Counted from the stretch's first letter, positions 25,201-34,207 are shown. The stretch is 34,270 nucleotides of DNA from Amphritea sp. (GCA_025800245.1 JAOXSA010000269.1:1-34270); one strand, 5' to 3'. Made by a program: numbers and translations. Notes: a model not told the origin generated them from the sequence alone.

Positions 25201-28200
25201 TCTGTTTAATACCTATGTCCGGCACTGGAAAGAACCGCTGCGTAACACCCTGGATTCCATGCTGGAAGGCCATCAACTGGCGCAGGATTGCGGGGATGTG
25301 GAATGGGGCAGTTACTGTCTGGCAGCCTGGATTCAGTATGCCTTTAACCTGACCGACAACTTTGCCGAACGTCAGCCGCTGCTGGAGCAGTACACAGAGT
25401 CCCTGCAGCAATACGGTCAGAAGCAATCGGTTCAGTATTCCCTGCTGGCGCTGCAGGCGATCGACAATATGCGCGGCCTCAGTGATGACGTGACACAGCT
25501 GTCGGGACGTTTTTTTAATCAGCAACTGCTGGATGAGAATCGCCGGGAAGATCACCGAACCGCGATCTGCCTCTATCACTATTACAGCGCCCTTCTCTGC
25601 TATCTGGTCAATGATTACGACCAGGCGTTTGAGCACACCGAGGCTGGACAGAAGTTCATGCCACATATCGGTGGCACCTTCACCGTGCCCTGCTTCACCT
25701 TTATCACCGCGCTGACCCACCTCAGTCAGATTCCAAAGACAGGCGTGCTGCAGCAACCCCATAAACTAAAACAGGTTCGTAAGAGCCTGAAAAAGTTAAA
25801 GCGCTGGGCGCGCCATTGTCCGGATAATCACCTGCATTTCGTCAGTCTGATACGGGCCGAACTCTATCGGGTACATAAACAGTACGCCCAGGCGATGGAT
25901 CACTACGATATCGCTATCGGTCATAGCCAGCAGCAGGGCTTTCATCTGGTCCATGCACTAGCCAACGAGATGGCCGGACGGTGTTATCTGGAATGGGGTA
26001 AGCAGCCGATCGCGCGAACCTATCTGAACGAAGCCTGGCACGCATATCAGGGCCTGCAACTGAAAGCCAAACTGGAGCAGATGACCCGGGGTTACCCGCA
26101 ACAATTCGGCAACCGCAGTACCGCTCAGCAGCCCCGCAACGAAGAGACATCCGTTCTGCAGGAACAGGAGCTGTCCAACCAGCACCTGGATACCATCTCT
26201 ATTATCCGCTCTTCACAGGCGATATCCGATGAGATTGTGCTGGAAAAGCTACTAGGACGCCTGATGCGTCTGGCACTGGAAAACGCCGGTGCACAGCGCG
26301 CCATTCTGATTCTGAAACAAACTAACGGCCTCTATGTCGAAGCCGAAACAGAACTGGAACAGACGCCCCGCTTCTTTGAGAAGCAACCACTGGACAGCAG
26401 TCAGTTACTGCCCGTCAGTGTTGTTCACTATGTCGCCCGTACCAAAGATACTGTGGTTCTGAGTAACGCTCATAGCCACGATATGTTTATGCAGGATGGC
26501 TATCTGCGTCAGCACAAACCCCGTTCCCTGCTGTGTATGCCGATTCTCTATCACAGTGAACTGACCGCCATACTCTATCTGGAAAATAACGAGAGCCGTA
26601 ACGTATTTGACCGGGCCCGGATGGAAACCCTGCAGATACTGTCAGCCCAGGCGGCGATCTCAATCGAGAACGCGAAACTCTACTCCAGTCTGGAGCAATC
26701 GGAACATGAGTACCGTTCACTGTTTGAAAACTCCGTTGAGGCGATTTTCAGAGCCAGTGCCCAGGGCCACTTTATCTCGGCCAACCCGGCTCTGGCTGAA
26801 CTACTGGGTTATTCCTCTCCGGAAGAGTTTCTCGATGCGATCACCGATATAGGCAGTCAGTGTTTTGTTCATCAGCTGGATCTGCAGAACTTCCTTGCCC
26901 AACTGGATGATAACAACCGGGTGATCGGTTTCGAGACCCAGTGGCTGCGCCGTGGCGGTAGCCCGGTTTACGTTTCCATATCAGCCATTCGTCATCTCGA
27001 TGAACAGGGCAATGCCCTCTATTACGAAGGCTCACTGACCAATATCACCGAGCGCATCGCCAAGGAAAGCGCCGAGCGTCAGCAGCGCGAAGCCCAGTTG
27101 AATCTGGAAAAAGCGGAAGCAGCCAGTCTGGCCAAGTCTGAATTTCTGGCCACCATGAGCCATGAGATCCGTACCCCGATGAACGGCATTCTGGGTATGG
27201 CACAGCTACTGCAGAAAGGTACTCTCAGTCACGAACAGCAGCGTCAGGTGCAGGCTATCTATCAATCCGGTCAATCCCTGCTATCGATTCTGAATGACGT
27301 GCTGGATTTCACTAAAGCAGAAGCAGGCCAGATCGAACTGGACCGCTCGCCCTTCTCTCTGCGCAAAGTCCTGGATGAGATGCAGCTGATACTGGAACCG
27401 ATGACTCAGGAGAAACAGCTGACATTCCGGTTGCGAATTCACGATCCGCTGCCGGGCCGGGTACTGGGTGACCGTCGCAGCCTCGGTCAGGTCCTGATGA
27501 ACCTTTGCGCCAACGCCGTCAAGTTTACCGAGCAGGGCTTTGTCCATGTCGATGTTCGCTGTACAACCACTTCGGATCAGGCGCTGATTGAAGTCGAAGT
27601 ACAGGATAGCGGAATCGGCATTTCCAAAGAGGCTCACAGCCGGATATTCCAGCACTTCTCCCAGGCAGACTCATCCATCACCCGCCGCTATGGCGGTACC
27701 GGTCTGGGGCTGGCTATCAGTAAGCAGATTATTGAGAAGCAGCAGGGGCAGATAGGTTTCGACAGTCAACCGGACAAAGGCAGCCGCTTCTGGTTCCGGC
27801 TGGGTTATCCTCTGGCAGTGTCGGATCCGACAGAGGTCGGCGAAGCTGCGCATAGGACTCCATCTGAAAGCCTGCAGATTCTGTTGGTTGAAGATACCGA
27901 GATAAACCAGCAGGTGGTCACCGGGTTGCTGCAATCCGATGGACACCGGGTAGCGGTGGCAGCCGATGGTTACAGTGCACTGCAGATGCATGATCAGCAT
28001 GACTATGACCTGATCCTGATGGATATTCATCTGCCCGATATGGACGGCATGGAAACAACCCGACGCATTCGGGAACACCGTAACAGTGCCAAAGCCAATA
28101 TCCGGATTATCGCTCTGACAGCGAGTATCACAGAAGCGGAAATCAACAACTACCATGCCGCAGGTATTGATGGCGTGATCGGAAAACCGCTGCAATACGG

Positions 28201-28597
28201 AGAACTACAGACTTTGCTTGGTACGCACCCGAAAACCACAACACCAGCAACACCTGATGATCAGGAGCGGACGCAACTGGATATGACTCTGATTGAGCAG
28301 CACTGTTCAATGCTGGGCCAGGATAAGTTTCTGCAACTGCTGACCCAACTTCAGCAACAGTGCGAGTCTCTGCTGCAACAACTTGAAGAGGCAGCCACGA
28401 ACGGCGACCATGCCCGCACCGCAAAAGTCGCTCATCAGTTGGCAGGGGCCAGTGCTAACTTTGGTCTGAAACAGCTCTCGCAACGCTGTAAAGCGGTCGA
28501 GAAACAGAGCCATCTGCTGACGCCGGCCGAGCTGCAAGAATTACAGCATCTGCTGCAGAACAGCCTGATTCAACTGCAGAAGATGCTGGCCGGGTAG
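22253..28597 (+). CDS. Giant hybrid sensor kinase: Ser/Thr-kinase-like, AAA-ATPase, TPR, GAF, PAS, HisKA, HATPase, receiver, HPt
   Basis: 2114 residues, related to the trifunctional kinase/ATPase/histidine kinase family known from cyanobacteria and some gammaproteobacteria. In order: a protein-kinase-like domain (about 7-270; Lys36 in VIIK, loop [11 protein letters not shown] instead of DFG); an ATPase with Walker [10 protein letters not shown] (about 327-335) and Walker B LLLFLDD (about 453); a helical TPR-like stretch (about 780-1290); GAF (about 1316-1470); PAS (about 1480-1600); HisKA with His1637 in [11 protein letters not shown]; HATPase (N box about 1747, [10 protein letters not shown] about 1814); receiver with Asp1924; HPt with His2061. 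A phosphorelay His-Asp-His to the adjacent regulator is expected. There are no membrane helices, so it should sense a cytoplasmic signal. The kinase catalytic loop has Lys where Asp is expected, suggesting a pseudokinase. Confidence 0.93.
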   Translation: MHHLPGYQIQTIIHRGKNCTVSRALRDSDQQPVIIKQLNSSAASAEEIARFEHEFNLLSSLDIDGIIAPQQLVNNDSQPTLVFPDHNGISLRQMMLKNTYRWDQVLPVAIQLSNLVGQLHAARIIHKKISPDNILWLPDSNEVRLIDFSIATRLTREQASWNAQQLQPESLHYMAPEQTGRINRHIDYRSDFYSLGATLYELFTLRPPFFGKEGLQLIHSHIAQHPQPPQQVNPDLPEVPARIVLKLLAKDASQRYQSSFGLCQDLKRCHELWQQHREIPVFPIARQDTSEHFAIPQRLYGRAGTIQALKNSFDRAGESQQEMVLITGYAGVGKSSLVHELRHYIHQQNGRFISGKFDQYRRSRPYLGIFLALQGLIRQLLTENEQEISVYRDAITRALGQNAQALVRLVPELELIIGKQHSEARLSATEEQNRFSRLVINLLKVFATTERPLLLFLDDLHWADLASFSLIESLTRNNSLPNLLIIASYRDHEVSPTHPLSRTLERLRNSPCQLTELELQPLTLGQTIRLIADTLRCEPQRCQSLGQICLEKTQGNPFFLIQFLHSLHDEGLISYQQNRWQWDEEKIRSREMTDNVIDLMMRKIKKLPVASQEVLQLAACIGSPFTLQTLSTALRQDNAATTRELWDAVSEGLLIPLDSSYSSDSGLTFDKKRYRFVHDRIQQAAYSLIPESRRQALHLQIGQILQQQYRDTPDSAPVFEITNHLNNARPLITQSVDKIHLAELNAQAGIRALDSAAFDAALEYLNSGISLLPDDSWQNHYQLSLNLFTHGAEVSYIRADYQQMDEMIEAVLAQAHDLLDRVRVYEIRIQALIARNQFDQAMQLALEVLKTLGVELPPQPRQHQIWQGILRTQWLLSRRDSLQVLNAPPMTDPRKLAALSILASMFGIIKFSSSNLRPLVMARQVELTLTQGLTTHSAMAFAGYGGILCGQFNAINQGYNLGQMAMELDQRQPARLLHHKTLYLFNTYVRHWKEPLRNTLDSMLEGHQLAQDCGDVEWGSYCLAAWIQYAFNLTDNFAERQPLLEQYTESLQQYGQKQSVQYSLLALQAIDNMRGLSDDVTQLSGRFFNQQLLDENRREDHRTAICLYHYYSALLCYLVNDYDQAFEHTEAGQKFMPHIGGTFTVPCFTFITALTHLSQIPKTGVLQQPHKLKQVRKSLKKLKRWARHCPDNHLHFVSLIRAELYRVHKQYAQAMDHYDIAIGHSQQQGFHLVHALANEMAGRCYLEWGKQPIARTYLNEAWHAYQGLQLKAKLEQMTRGYPQQFGNRSTAQQPRNEETSVLQEQELSNQHLDTISIIRSSQAISDEIVLEKLLGRLMRLALENAGAQRAILILKQTNGLYVEAETELEQTPRFFEKQPLDSSQLLPVSVVHYVARTKDTVVLSNAHSHDMFMQDGYLRQHKPRSLLCMPILYHSELTAILYLENNESRNVFDRARMETLQILSAQAAISIENAKLYSSLEQSEHEYRSLFENSVEAIFRASAQGHFISANPALAELLGYSSPEEFLDAITDIGSQCFVHQLDLQNFLAQLDDNNRVIGFETQWLRRGGSPVYVSISAIRHLDEQGNALYYEGSLTNITERIAKESAERQQREAQLNLEKAEAASLAKSEFLATMSHEIRTPMNGILGMAQLLQKGTLSHEQQRQVQAIYQSGQSLLSILNDVLDFTKAEAGQIELDRSPFSLRKVLDEMQLILEPMTQEKQLTFRLRIHDPLPGRVLGDRRSLGQVLMNLCANAVKFTEQGFVHVDVRCTTTSDQALIEVEVQDSGIGISKEAHSRIFQHFSQADSSITRRYGGTGLGLAISKQIIEKQQGQIGFDSQPDKGSRFWFRLGYPLAVSDPTEVGEAAHRTPSESLQILLVEDTEINQQVVTGLLQSDGHRVAVAADGYSALQMHDQHDYDLILMDIHLPDMDGMETTRRIREHRNSAKANIRIIALTASITEAEINNYHAAGIDGVIGKPLQYGELQTLLGTHPKTTTPATPDDQERTQLDMTLIEQHCSMLGQDKFLQLLTQLQQQCESLLQQLEEAATNGDHARTAKVAHQLAGASANFGLKQLSQRCKAVEKQSHLLTPAELQELQHLLQNSLIQLQKMLAG

Positions 28598-28624
28598 CTC
28601 TGAATCAGCCTGTCGTACAGCTAC

Positions 28625-28649
28625 AAAAAAGACCCCTCAAAGAGGGGCC
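28625..28649 (-). terminator. Rho-independent terminator of the channel-2/aldehyde dehydrogenase-2 unit
   Basis: CCCCTC-AAA-GAGGGG stem (28633-28647) followed on the minus strand by TC and six T. It lies between the convergent kinase and aldehyde dehydrogenase genes. Confidence 0.85.
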
Positions 28650-28761
28650 GAAGCTTCCGGTTAAAGAAGTAAGATAGAACTCCGGGTTACCCTCCCGGCA
28701 GGGTGGTCAAGCACGACAACCAACATCCCTGTAGAGCACATGAAGCACTTTGAAATAATGC

Positions 28762-28781
28762 GGGCTGCAATACTGCAGCCC
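28762..28781 (-). other. Perfect hairpin directly after the aldehyde dehydrogenase 2 stop
   Basis: GGGCTGCA-ATAC-TGCAGCCC has 8-bp arms and starts 9 bases after the stop codon. The T-content downstream on the minus strand is poor, so it may act as a 3'-end stabiliser ahead of the true terminator at 28625-28649. Confidence 0.5.
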
Positions 28782-28790
28782 TGACACAGA

Positions 28791-30200
28791 TTACTTATTG
28801 ATGTTGATAACCTGAGCGCTGGTGTATTCCATCAGACCTTCCTGACCGAACTCCACACCAAAGCCGGACATCTTGCAGCCACCGAATGGCGCATAGGGCA
28901 GCAGCTCCGCGTGACCATTGATCCAGGCGGTACCACATTCCAGACGGCCGGCAATTTCAGCCGCCTTCGCCGGATCCGATGACCAGACTGAACCGCCCAG
29001 CCCCACATCGGAAGCGTTCGCCCGCTTCAATGCATCTTCAACATCGGTGTAACGGATCACCGGCAGCACCGGACCGAACTGCTCTTCATCAACCAGACGG
29101 GCACCATCGGTGATATCTGCGACGATGGTAGGCGGATAGAAGTAGCCCTTGCCTTCCAGCGGTTCACCGCCACACAGTACCCGGGCACCATTGGCGCGAG
29201 CATCTTCAACCAGCTCGCTGACCAGATTGAACTGATCGCGGTTCTGAATCGGACCGAAAGTCACGCCCTCTTCCATACCGTTACCCACAGTCTGCTGAGC
29301 CGCAACATCGGCCAGTTTCTCACACAGTTCATCGTAGATAGAGTCGTGTACGTAGAGTCGTTTCAGCGCCGCACAGGTCTGTCCCATATTCAGGAAAGAG
29401 GTCTGGAAAATGCCTTCAGCAATCGCCGCTGGATCAGCGTCCGGAAGCACGATACCAGCATCGTTACCGCCCAGCTCCAGAGTCAGACGTTTCAGATTAT
29501 CCGCGGCACCGCGCATGATGGTCTGCCCGGTTGGAGTAGAGCCGGTGAAGACAATTTTACGGATACCCGGGTGCTTGGTAATGCCGCTACCGATACCACT
29601 TTCACCGGTAACAATGTTTACCAACCCCTTCGGGGCAACTTCATTGATAATCTCCACCAGACGCAGGGTGTTCAGTGGCGTCAGACCGGATGGCTTGGAT
29701 ACCACGGTATTACCGGAACGGATCGCCGGCATAATATGCCAGACGGCAATCATCAGCGGCCAGTTCCACGGTGTGATCGAGCCGACTACACCCAGGGATT
29801 TACGGTGTACTTCAACACGCTTGTTTTCGCTGTCTTCCAGTACTTCAACCGGCATTTCCAGCTCAGCTGTAGCACGGGTCCAGGCCACGGCACCACCGAC
29901 TTCCATCTGCGCCAGAAACATCGGTTTCCCCTGCTCTTCAACAACGATCTGAGCCAGCTCTGCAGCATTCGCTTCAATACGATCGGCAATATCGTTCAGC
30001 AGCTGCTTACGCTCTGCGTGGCTGGAGAACTGCCAGCTTTCATAGCAGGCCTGCGCAGCTGCAACCGCCTGATCCAGCTGTTCAACGCTGGCTTGCGGAC
30101 ACTTAGCAACAACCTCTTCAGTCGCCGGGTTCAGTACATCGAATCTACCTGCGCCACCAGTTGCCTTTTCGCCATTAATAATCAGTGAATATTCTCTCAT
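28791..30200 (-). CDS. NAD(P)-dependent aldehyde dehydrogenase 2
   Basis: 469 residues. Motifs: TPWNWPLMIAVW (about 143-154), FTGSTPTG (219-226), ELGGNDAG with catalytic Glu242, GQTCAALKRLY with nucleophile Cys276, and APFGGCKMSGFGVE near the end. It is slightly shorter than the first aldehyde dehydrogenase and belongs to a different subgroup, one that often works on aliphatic or amino aldehydes. It is preceded by GAGGAAACG as ribosome site and lies 64 bases after the channel-2 gene, with a hairpin between. It should be expressed with channel 2 from the TGTA-array promoter. By context it is a partner for the second amine dehydrogenase; the exact substrate is not decidable. Confidence 0.88.
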   Translation of the reverse strand: MREYSLIINGEKATGGAGRFDVLNPATEEVVAKCPQASVEQLDQAVAAAQACYESWQFSSHAERKQLLNDIADRIEANAAELAQIVVEEQGKPMFLAQMEVGGAVAWTRATAELEMPVEVLEDSENKRVEVHRKSLGVVGSITPWNWPLMIAVWHIMPAIRSGNTVVSKPSGLTPLNTLRLVEIINEVAPKGLVNIVTGESGIGSGITKHPGIRKIVFTGSTPTGQTIMRGAADNLKRLTLELGGNDAGIVLPDADPAAIAEGIFQTSFLNMGQTCAALKRLYVHDSIYDELCEKLADVAAQQTVGNGMEEGVTFGPIQNRDQFNLVSELVEDARANGARVLCGGEPLEGKGYFYPPTIVADITDGARLVDEEQFGPVLPVIRYTDVEDALKRANASDVGLGGSVWSSDPAKAAEIAGRLECGTAWINGHAELLPYAPFGGCKMSGFGVEFGQEGLMEYTSAQVININK

Positions 30201-30222
30201 TATCGTTTCCTCTTTTTACCGG

Positions 30223-30245
30223 AAAAGCCGGGGTTAAACCCCGGC
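30223..30245 (-). terminator. Intercistronic hairpin between channel 2 and aldehyde dehydrogenase 2
   Basis: GCCGGGGT-TAA-ACCCCGGC (30227-30245) followed by TTTT on the minus strand. Being inside an apparent two-gene unit, it may be a partial terminator. Confidence 0.7.
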
Positions 30246-30264
30246 GTTATAGTTATGTTGTGAA

Positions 30265-31587
30265 TCAGAACGGTACGATTGCCAGCAGCTGGAAGTAGGT
30301 GCTGTCTGACGTATTGTTCTGTGCAGTGTTGTCATTATCAGGTGAATACAGACCCACCAGCGGGCTGATAATCAGGTGATCATGCACCACCCATTCCGCG
30401 TAGATATCGATCTCTGAGCCGTTGGAATTGGATGAACCGAAAGTAGTGGAATCATCAAAGTCAAAGAACAACGCACCAATCGCCAGCGTTTCAGACGGGT
30501 AGGCTTTTATGCCCACATGCTGAATCCTGGCAGCGGAGCCGAACGGTCCGGCATAGTTTGCTGCGACTTCACCCTGATACCAGGTACCGTAGCCCCGGCT
30601 GAAACCGTAAAACAGGGAATCAAAACTGTCGTCGTACTGGGTATATCGGTAGTTCACCGAAGGAGACCAGGGCGCATCGGCGAAGGTCCAGCCAGCCTCG
30701 GCATACCAGGCATCAGAATCGGTACCACTACCGCTTTCCTGATTGGCAAACTCAGCCGCCAGGAACAGGTTTTCTACCCCGGCATTACCCTGAAAACGAA
30801 CACTGAAGGTTTCCTGACCATCCCGATCAGTTCCGACCGGAATGACGTCATCCTGATCCAGACCTTTCAGGTACATCGCACCGACGGTACCCGCTTCAGC
30901 GACATACTCGATATTCAGGCCTGCCATCTCTACATTCGCCTGACCATTGTTATCAGACTTGAACCAGAACAGATCAGAACGCAGACCACTGTCGCCACCG
31001 ACCTTGGCCCAGAATGTCTGATCAAAAGCTTTACGGGCTGCCAGCCAGTAGGCACCACCACGATCAGCTTTATCACCCAGACCTTCACCCAGGTTCAGGG
31101 CATCGCCATTGATCAGGAAGCCATCCCCGATAGAGATATTCTGACGGCCTACAGAGATATCCAGACCATTCTCGCCCAGGGCCGGGAACAGGTTGCCGGA
31201 ACGCCAGCCCACATACGCATCTTCGATCGCGGTACGACGTTCATCACCGGTGGTGAAGTTTGCCGCATCACCATCACCGAAGGTGCCGGAGGTCAGCACA
31301 TTCACCGCGCCATACACAGCGGCGTTCTGGTCGCTGTAGCTCTTACTACCGCTAAAACCTGCCTTAATGTAGCCTTCCTGCCAGTTTGAACCGTTACCGG
31401 ATTTACCCAGATAGTTCTCTTCGCTGCTGAAAATACCGAAAATGGCTTCGACATCCAGATTCAGCTCCGCCCCATCCTCCTGATAGAGGTTATAAGCCTG
31501 CGCGGGCATGGCGATCGCTGCCGTCGATGCAGCGATCGCTGCAGACAACAGATAGCCGGGAGCCTTTCTGCTGATCACTTTCTTCAT
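30265..31587 (-). CDS. Outer-membrane beta-barrel channel 2 (alginate-export/porin-like)
   Basis: 440 residues from the ATG at 31587 (GGAGGA about 10 bases upstream). The 39 residues before it in the longer frame are low-complexity and not a signal peptide. A signal peptide follows (MKKVISRKAPGYLLSAAIAA, cleavage near AQA-YNL). The rest is barrel-like and ends in ...LAIVPF. Shared blocks with channel 1 include EDGAELNLDVEAIFGIFSSE, VGRQNISIGDGFLI, DRGGAYWLA, SVNYRYT and GYGTWYQGEVAANYAGP. Its promoter carries the same TGTA array as qhpA2, so it is probably the uptake channel of the regulon of the two-component system. Substrate by inference only. Confidence 0.8.
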   Translation of the reverse strand: MKKVISRKAPGYLLSAAIAASTAAIAMPAQAYNLYQEDGAELNLDVEAIFGIFSSEENYLGKSGNGSNWQEGYIKAGFSGSKSYSDQNAAVYGAVNVLTSGTFGDGDAANFTTGDERRTAIEDAYVGWRSGNLFPALGENGLDISVGRQNISIGDGFLINGDALNLGEGLGDKADRGGAYWLAARKAFDQTFWAKVGGDSGLRSDLFWFKSDNNGQANVEMAGLNIEYVAEAGTVGAMYLKGLDQDDVIPVGTDRDGQETFSVRFQGNAGVENLFLAAEFANQESGSGTDSDAWYAEAGWTFADAPWSPSVNYRYTQYDDSFDSLFYGFSRGYGTWYQGEVAANYAGPFGSAARIQHVGIKAYPSETLAIGALFFDFDDSTTFGSSNSNGSEIDIYAEWVVHDHLIISPLVGLYSPDNDNTAQNNTSDSTYFQLLAIVPF

Positions 31588-31739
31588 CGTTGTAGATTCC
31601 TCCGCGCTCTGCGCGTTTTTATTGTTCTGTTTGCGACTCTTGATCTGAGTGTGATCCGGCGAAGATCCGCTACTGAAGGGAGAAGTACGCGCCCCTCCGG
31701 CCAATCACATTGAGCACGATGAAAAGGTTAGCCCCGGGG

Positions 31740-31795
31740 TGTAAACCAGATGCGGGGCGGATGTATGAAGTTGTAGGAAGATGTAACAGGATGTA
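31740..31795 (-). promoter_or_regulatory. Predicted response-regulator array and promoter of channel 2
   Basis: TGTAAA at 31740-31745 (TTTACA on the minus strand) and TGTA at 31762, 31772, 31782 and 31792, exactly 10 bp apart. The 22-bp distance from TGTAAA to the first repeat is the same as at qhpA2. The block AAGTTGTA-N3-AGATGTAAC is shared with the qhpA2 array (31768-31786 versus 21334-21353). Confidence 0.65.
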
Positions 31796-31814
31796 AAAGC
31801 AGGTGACCTGATAT

Positions 31815-31845
31815 AAAAAACCCGCGATCCGGAATGGATAGCGGG
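31815..31845 (-). terminator. Rho-independent terminator after yceH
   Basis: CCCGC-x-ATCC / GGAT-x-GCGGG stem (31821-31845) followed on the minus strand by six T (31820-31815). It isolates the yceH transcript from the channel-2 promoter array just downstream. Confidence 0.87.
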
Positions 31846-31867
31846 CTTTAATCAATGGGTTCAGAAA

Positions 31868-32509
31868 TCAGAGACGGGCTTTGATCTCCTCGAGGGTACG
31901 CTCCAGTTCAGCGACCCGTTGTTCAAGTTCTTCTATTCGCTCAGCACCGCCCGGGCTGCTTTGCACAGGCGCAGCTTCCGATGGGTCAGCGGCTTCCACC
32001 GGACCACTACAAAGGTGGGCAAAACGGGACTCCCGTTTACCTGGTTCTCTCGGCATTCGGACGACCAGAGGGTAATCTTCCCGCTCACTCATTTTCTGCA
32101 GCACCTGCTCAACCTGATGTACATCATCAAAGCCGCACAGGCGGTTGGTGCGGGTTCTCAGCTCGCCAGGAGTTTGCGGACCACGCAGGAAAAGCACACA
32201 AAGAATACCCAACTCCCGTTCACTCAACTGCAGTTCGCTGAACTCAGTATTGCAGAAACGGTGGCGGTACTTTGACACGCGACTACCAAAGCCACTCTCT
32301 TCGCGAATAAAGCGTTTCTTTGTGAGTTCTTCGACAACATCGAGTACTTCCGACTCAGACAGTGACATCACCGGTTCGCGGTTACTTTTCTGATTACAGG
32401 CGGTAGTCAGGGAATTCAATGACAAAGGGTATTGATCGGGGGTGGTGATCTCTTTTTCAATCAGACAGCCGATCACCCGTGTCTGCGCCAGGCTCAGATC
32501 CATTTCCAT
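31868..32509 (-). CDS. yceH: YceH family (DUF480) winged-helix protein
   Basis: 213 residues. It has the YceH hallmarks: [10 protein letters not shown]-type start (here [20 protein letters not shown]), [41 protein letters not shown] and [13 protein letters not shown]. The family folds as tandem winged helices and has no firmly established function. The C-terminal ~30 residues form a predicted coiled coil ([20 protein letters not shown]), a common extension. Start could be Met1 or Met3. It is not related to amine use by context and is followed by its own terminator. Confidence 0.92.
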   Translation of the reverse strand: MEMDLSLAQTRVIGCLIEKEITTPDQYPLSLNSLTTACNQKSNREPVMSLSESEVLDVVEELTKKRFIREESGFGSRVSKYRHRFCNTEFSELQLSERELGILCVLFLRGPQTPGELRTRTNRLCGFDDVHQVEQVLQKMSEREDYPLVVRMPREPGKRESRFAHLCSGPVEAADPSEAAPVQSSPGGAERIEELEQRVAELERTLEEIKARL

Positions 32510-32678
32510 AACACTATCCCCTTTATAAATAACAAGTTACTACCGGTACCAGTTATACATCCTGACTCTGGTGAATACCATTGTCAGAAAGATTTAAGGA
32601 CCAGAAGTTCACTTTCAGGATAGCCGGAAACCTGCCGGAAAGAGAAGCATCTTCGGCATCAGAGACTCGCAACAGGAC

Positions 32679-32936
32679 TCAGAATCGCCCTATTCCAAAC
32701 ACCCTCTGTAGCAGGAATGCCACCAGATAAGTGACTAATAATACACTTCCGATTTCGCCCCACAGGCCCCATTGGCTGTATATCCAGGATTCCCCAACAA
32801 GTACCGGTTGCCCGAGTATGCGCAAAACAGCGCTCCAGGCATTCACAAATTCTGCTTCTGCTCCGATGACATAGTCCACCAACAGCATGATCAGAACGCA
32901 GATAAGCCAGATCGGAAGCAGTCCATTACGCTGCAT
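32679..32936 (-). CDS. Small hydrophobic membrane protein of unknown function
   Basis: 85 residues with two predicted membrane helices: PIWLICVLIMLLVDYVIGA (about 8-26) and IGSVLLVTYLVAFLLQRVFG (about 62-81), separated by a Trp-rich linker. GGGGGAG lies 5-6 bases before the ATG at 32936. No family recognised. A 13-bp tandem repeat lies just upstream. The 169 bases between it and yceH hold no gene that I can support. Confidence 0.6.
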   Translation of the reverse strand: MQRNGLLPIWLICVLIMLLVDYVIGAEAEFVNAWSAVLRILGQPVLVGESWIYSQWGLWGEIGSVLLVTYLVAFLLQRVFGIGRF

Positions 32937-32964
32937 CCAGCTCCCCCATTCTGTTTTAAAAGCG

Positions 32965-33003
32965 CTTAAGACAGCCTCTTAAGACAAGCTCGTAAGACAG
33001 ACT
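32965..33003. repeat. Three 13-bp tandem repeats (CTTAAGACAGCCT-like)
   Basis: Units CTTAAGACAGCCT, CTTAAGACAAGCT and CGTAAGACAGACT follow without gaps, then a partial CTTAAGC. They are 30-67 bases upstream of the small membrane protein gene. Confidence 0.75.
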
Positions 33004-33073
33004 CTTAAGCTTAGGTAAAAATACTCGTCGACCAGGCCATATCGACGAAGAGATACGATCTATCTTTTAAGTA

Positions 33074-33092
33074 TTGGTTATTTTTTAACCAA
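33074..33092. promoter_or_regulatory. Perfect inverted repeat TTGGTTA-N5-TAACCAA
   Basis: 7-bp arms around a T5 spacer lie between the small membrane protein and the small plus-strand ORF, just upstream of a TATACT box (33109-33114). It is a candidate operator. Confidence 0.4.
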
Positions 33093-33159
33093 CATCAAAA
33101 TCATCACCTATACTTCAGTGCTAACGCTCCGATCAACCCCGAACATCTATGTGAATCCG

Positions 33160-33348
33160 ATGAAGCCTCTGCGTCAAAGAACTCTGCCAAAACCACCACC
33201 CGCCAGAGAAACACACGAATCAATCCGCCATCAGACCGATCAGTTCCTGCAGTCCGGGGGACGGATTGCAGTGATACCTGCAGGATTCAGCGGCATACCC
33301 AGAATGCAGGGGCCGCAACAGAAGTTGGGTAAAAAGCTCTACCTTTAA
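33160..33348 (+). CDS. Small protein of unknown function (62 residues)
   Basis: The ATG at 33160 (or GTG at 33151 or 33118) opens a polar, Pro/Arg-rich N-terminus followed by the segment SIRHQTDQFLQSGGRIAVIP and then AGFSGIP. That segment looks like a genuine folded motif seen in short gammaproteobacterial proteins, but I cannot name the family. The ribosome site is weak. Its stop overlaps the stop of the convergent HCCA-isomerase-like gene by 4 bases. Coding status is probable, not certain. Confidence 0.5.
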   Translation: MKPLRQRTLPKPPPARETHESIRHQTDQFLQSGGRIAVIPAGFSGIPRMQGPQQKLGKKLYL

Positions 33349-34025
33349 TCCGGTGCCTGACGGGCCAGAAAGCTTTTCCGGTCGATCCCCCGATCACGAA
33401 CCAGCAGCTCATCAACCCAGTCAGCATCAAGGGGATCGTTGCCCTGCAGGTAGAGTTCGATGTGTTCCAGTTGATCATTACCCCAGAACAACTGATCATC
33501 GATAATGAAGGTAGGGACACCAAAGACATCCCGTCTGATCGCCTGCTCAGTAGAATACTTCAGTGCCTGTTTGACGGCATCGCTGTCTATAGTAGTGAGC
33601 AGATACTCACTGTCCAACCCCTGTTCCTGGAGGATACCGGCAAGAGTGTCACGACAGGACAGATCAGCTCCGCGGGACCAGCCAGCTTCAAAAATGGCAC
33701 TGATCAGGCGGTGCTGATGCCCTGTACCACATACTTCCGGCAACGACAGACGCAATGCCGGTAATGGGTTGTAGGGATGGCGGGCAGGTGGATTAAAGTC
33801 AAAACCGTGTAGCCGGGCATAACGATCACAGTAGCGATACAGAGCCGCTTTCTTAGGCCTGACTTCCGCTGGGCCCAGCTGGCCCCAATGATCCAGCAGT
33901 TTACCAAACACCACCGGGTGGGCCTGCAGCTCAACATCATACTTCTGACATAACGCTCCTACCTTCAGCCAGCTGAAATAAGCATAGGGAGAGATATAAT
34001 CGAAATAGAAGTCCAGCGTACGCAT
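33345..34025 (-). CDS. 2-hydroxychromene-2-carboxylate isomerase / DsbA-like thioredoxin-fold protein
   Basis: 226 residues. It starts LDFYFDYISPYAYFSW, where Ser replaces the CxxC cysteine as in HCCA isomerases and kappa glutathione transferases. It has a helical insertion with RHPYNPLPALRL and the cis-Pro loop GVPTFIIDDQLFWGNDQL. HCCA isomerases take part in aromatic (naphthalene-type) catabolism with glutathione, but most genomic homologues have unknown substrates. No aromatic-ring genes flank it. The IS110-type element starts just upstream and may separate it from its native promoter. Confidence 0.85.
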   Translation of the reverse strand: MRTLDFYFDYISPYAYFSWLKVGALCQKYDVELQAHPVVFGKLLDHWGQLGPAEVRPKKAALYRYCDRYARLHGFDFNPPARHPYNPLPALRLSLPEVCGTGHQHRLISAIFEAGWSRGADLSCRDTLAGILQEQGLDSEYLLTTIDSDAVKQALKYSTEQAIRRDVFGVPTFIIDDQLFWGNDQLEHIELYLQGNDPLDADWVDELLVRDRGIDRKSFLARQAPD

Positions 34026-34134
34026 AGAGACCGCTCCGTGGTGATTGTTATGTGCATTCAGTGTGGCACGTAAGCCAGGTTAGACAACTAGACTTTCGTG
34101 GCTCGTGGCTCAGCAATAACTTGTGGGAAATAAG

Positions 34135-34205
34135 ATGGACCCACCTCCTCTGTGCCATGCTTAACGCATTAAGCCTGGTTCGGCATCTAGAAAGAGAGGG
34201 TCCAT
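34135..34205 (+). ncRNA. Structured left end of an IS110-family element (possible bridge-RNA/leader structure)
   Basis: ATGGACCC (34135-34142) pairs with GGGTCCAT (34198-34205). Nested inside are TGCC/GGCA (34153-34156, 34182-34185) and GCTTAA-CGCA-TTAAGC (34159-34174). The right arm contains the GAGAGGG ribosome site of the transposase. IS110-type elements are known to encode a bridge RNA in a non-coding end; whether this short structure is part of one is unproven. Confidence 0.4.
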
Positions 34206-34207
34206 AC

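Noticed and set aside
28650-28761. Possible small gene between the two hairpins after aldehyde dehydrogenase 2
   Set aside because: No frame with a ribosome site or protein-like composition; it appears to be 3' untranslated spacer.
34067-34081. TGGCACGTAAGCCAG-like sequence near the IS end as a sigma54 promoter
   Set aside because: It has the -24 block but no GC at the -12 position.
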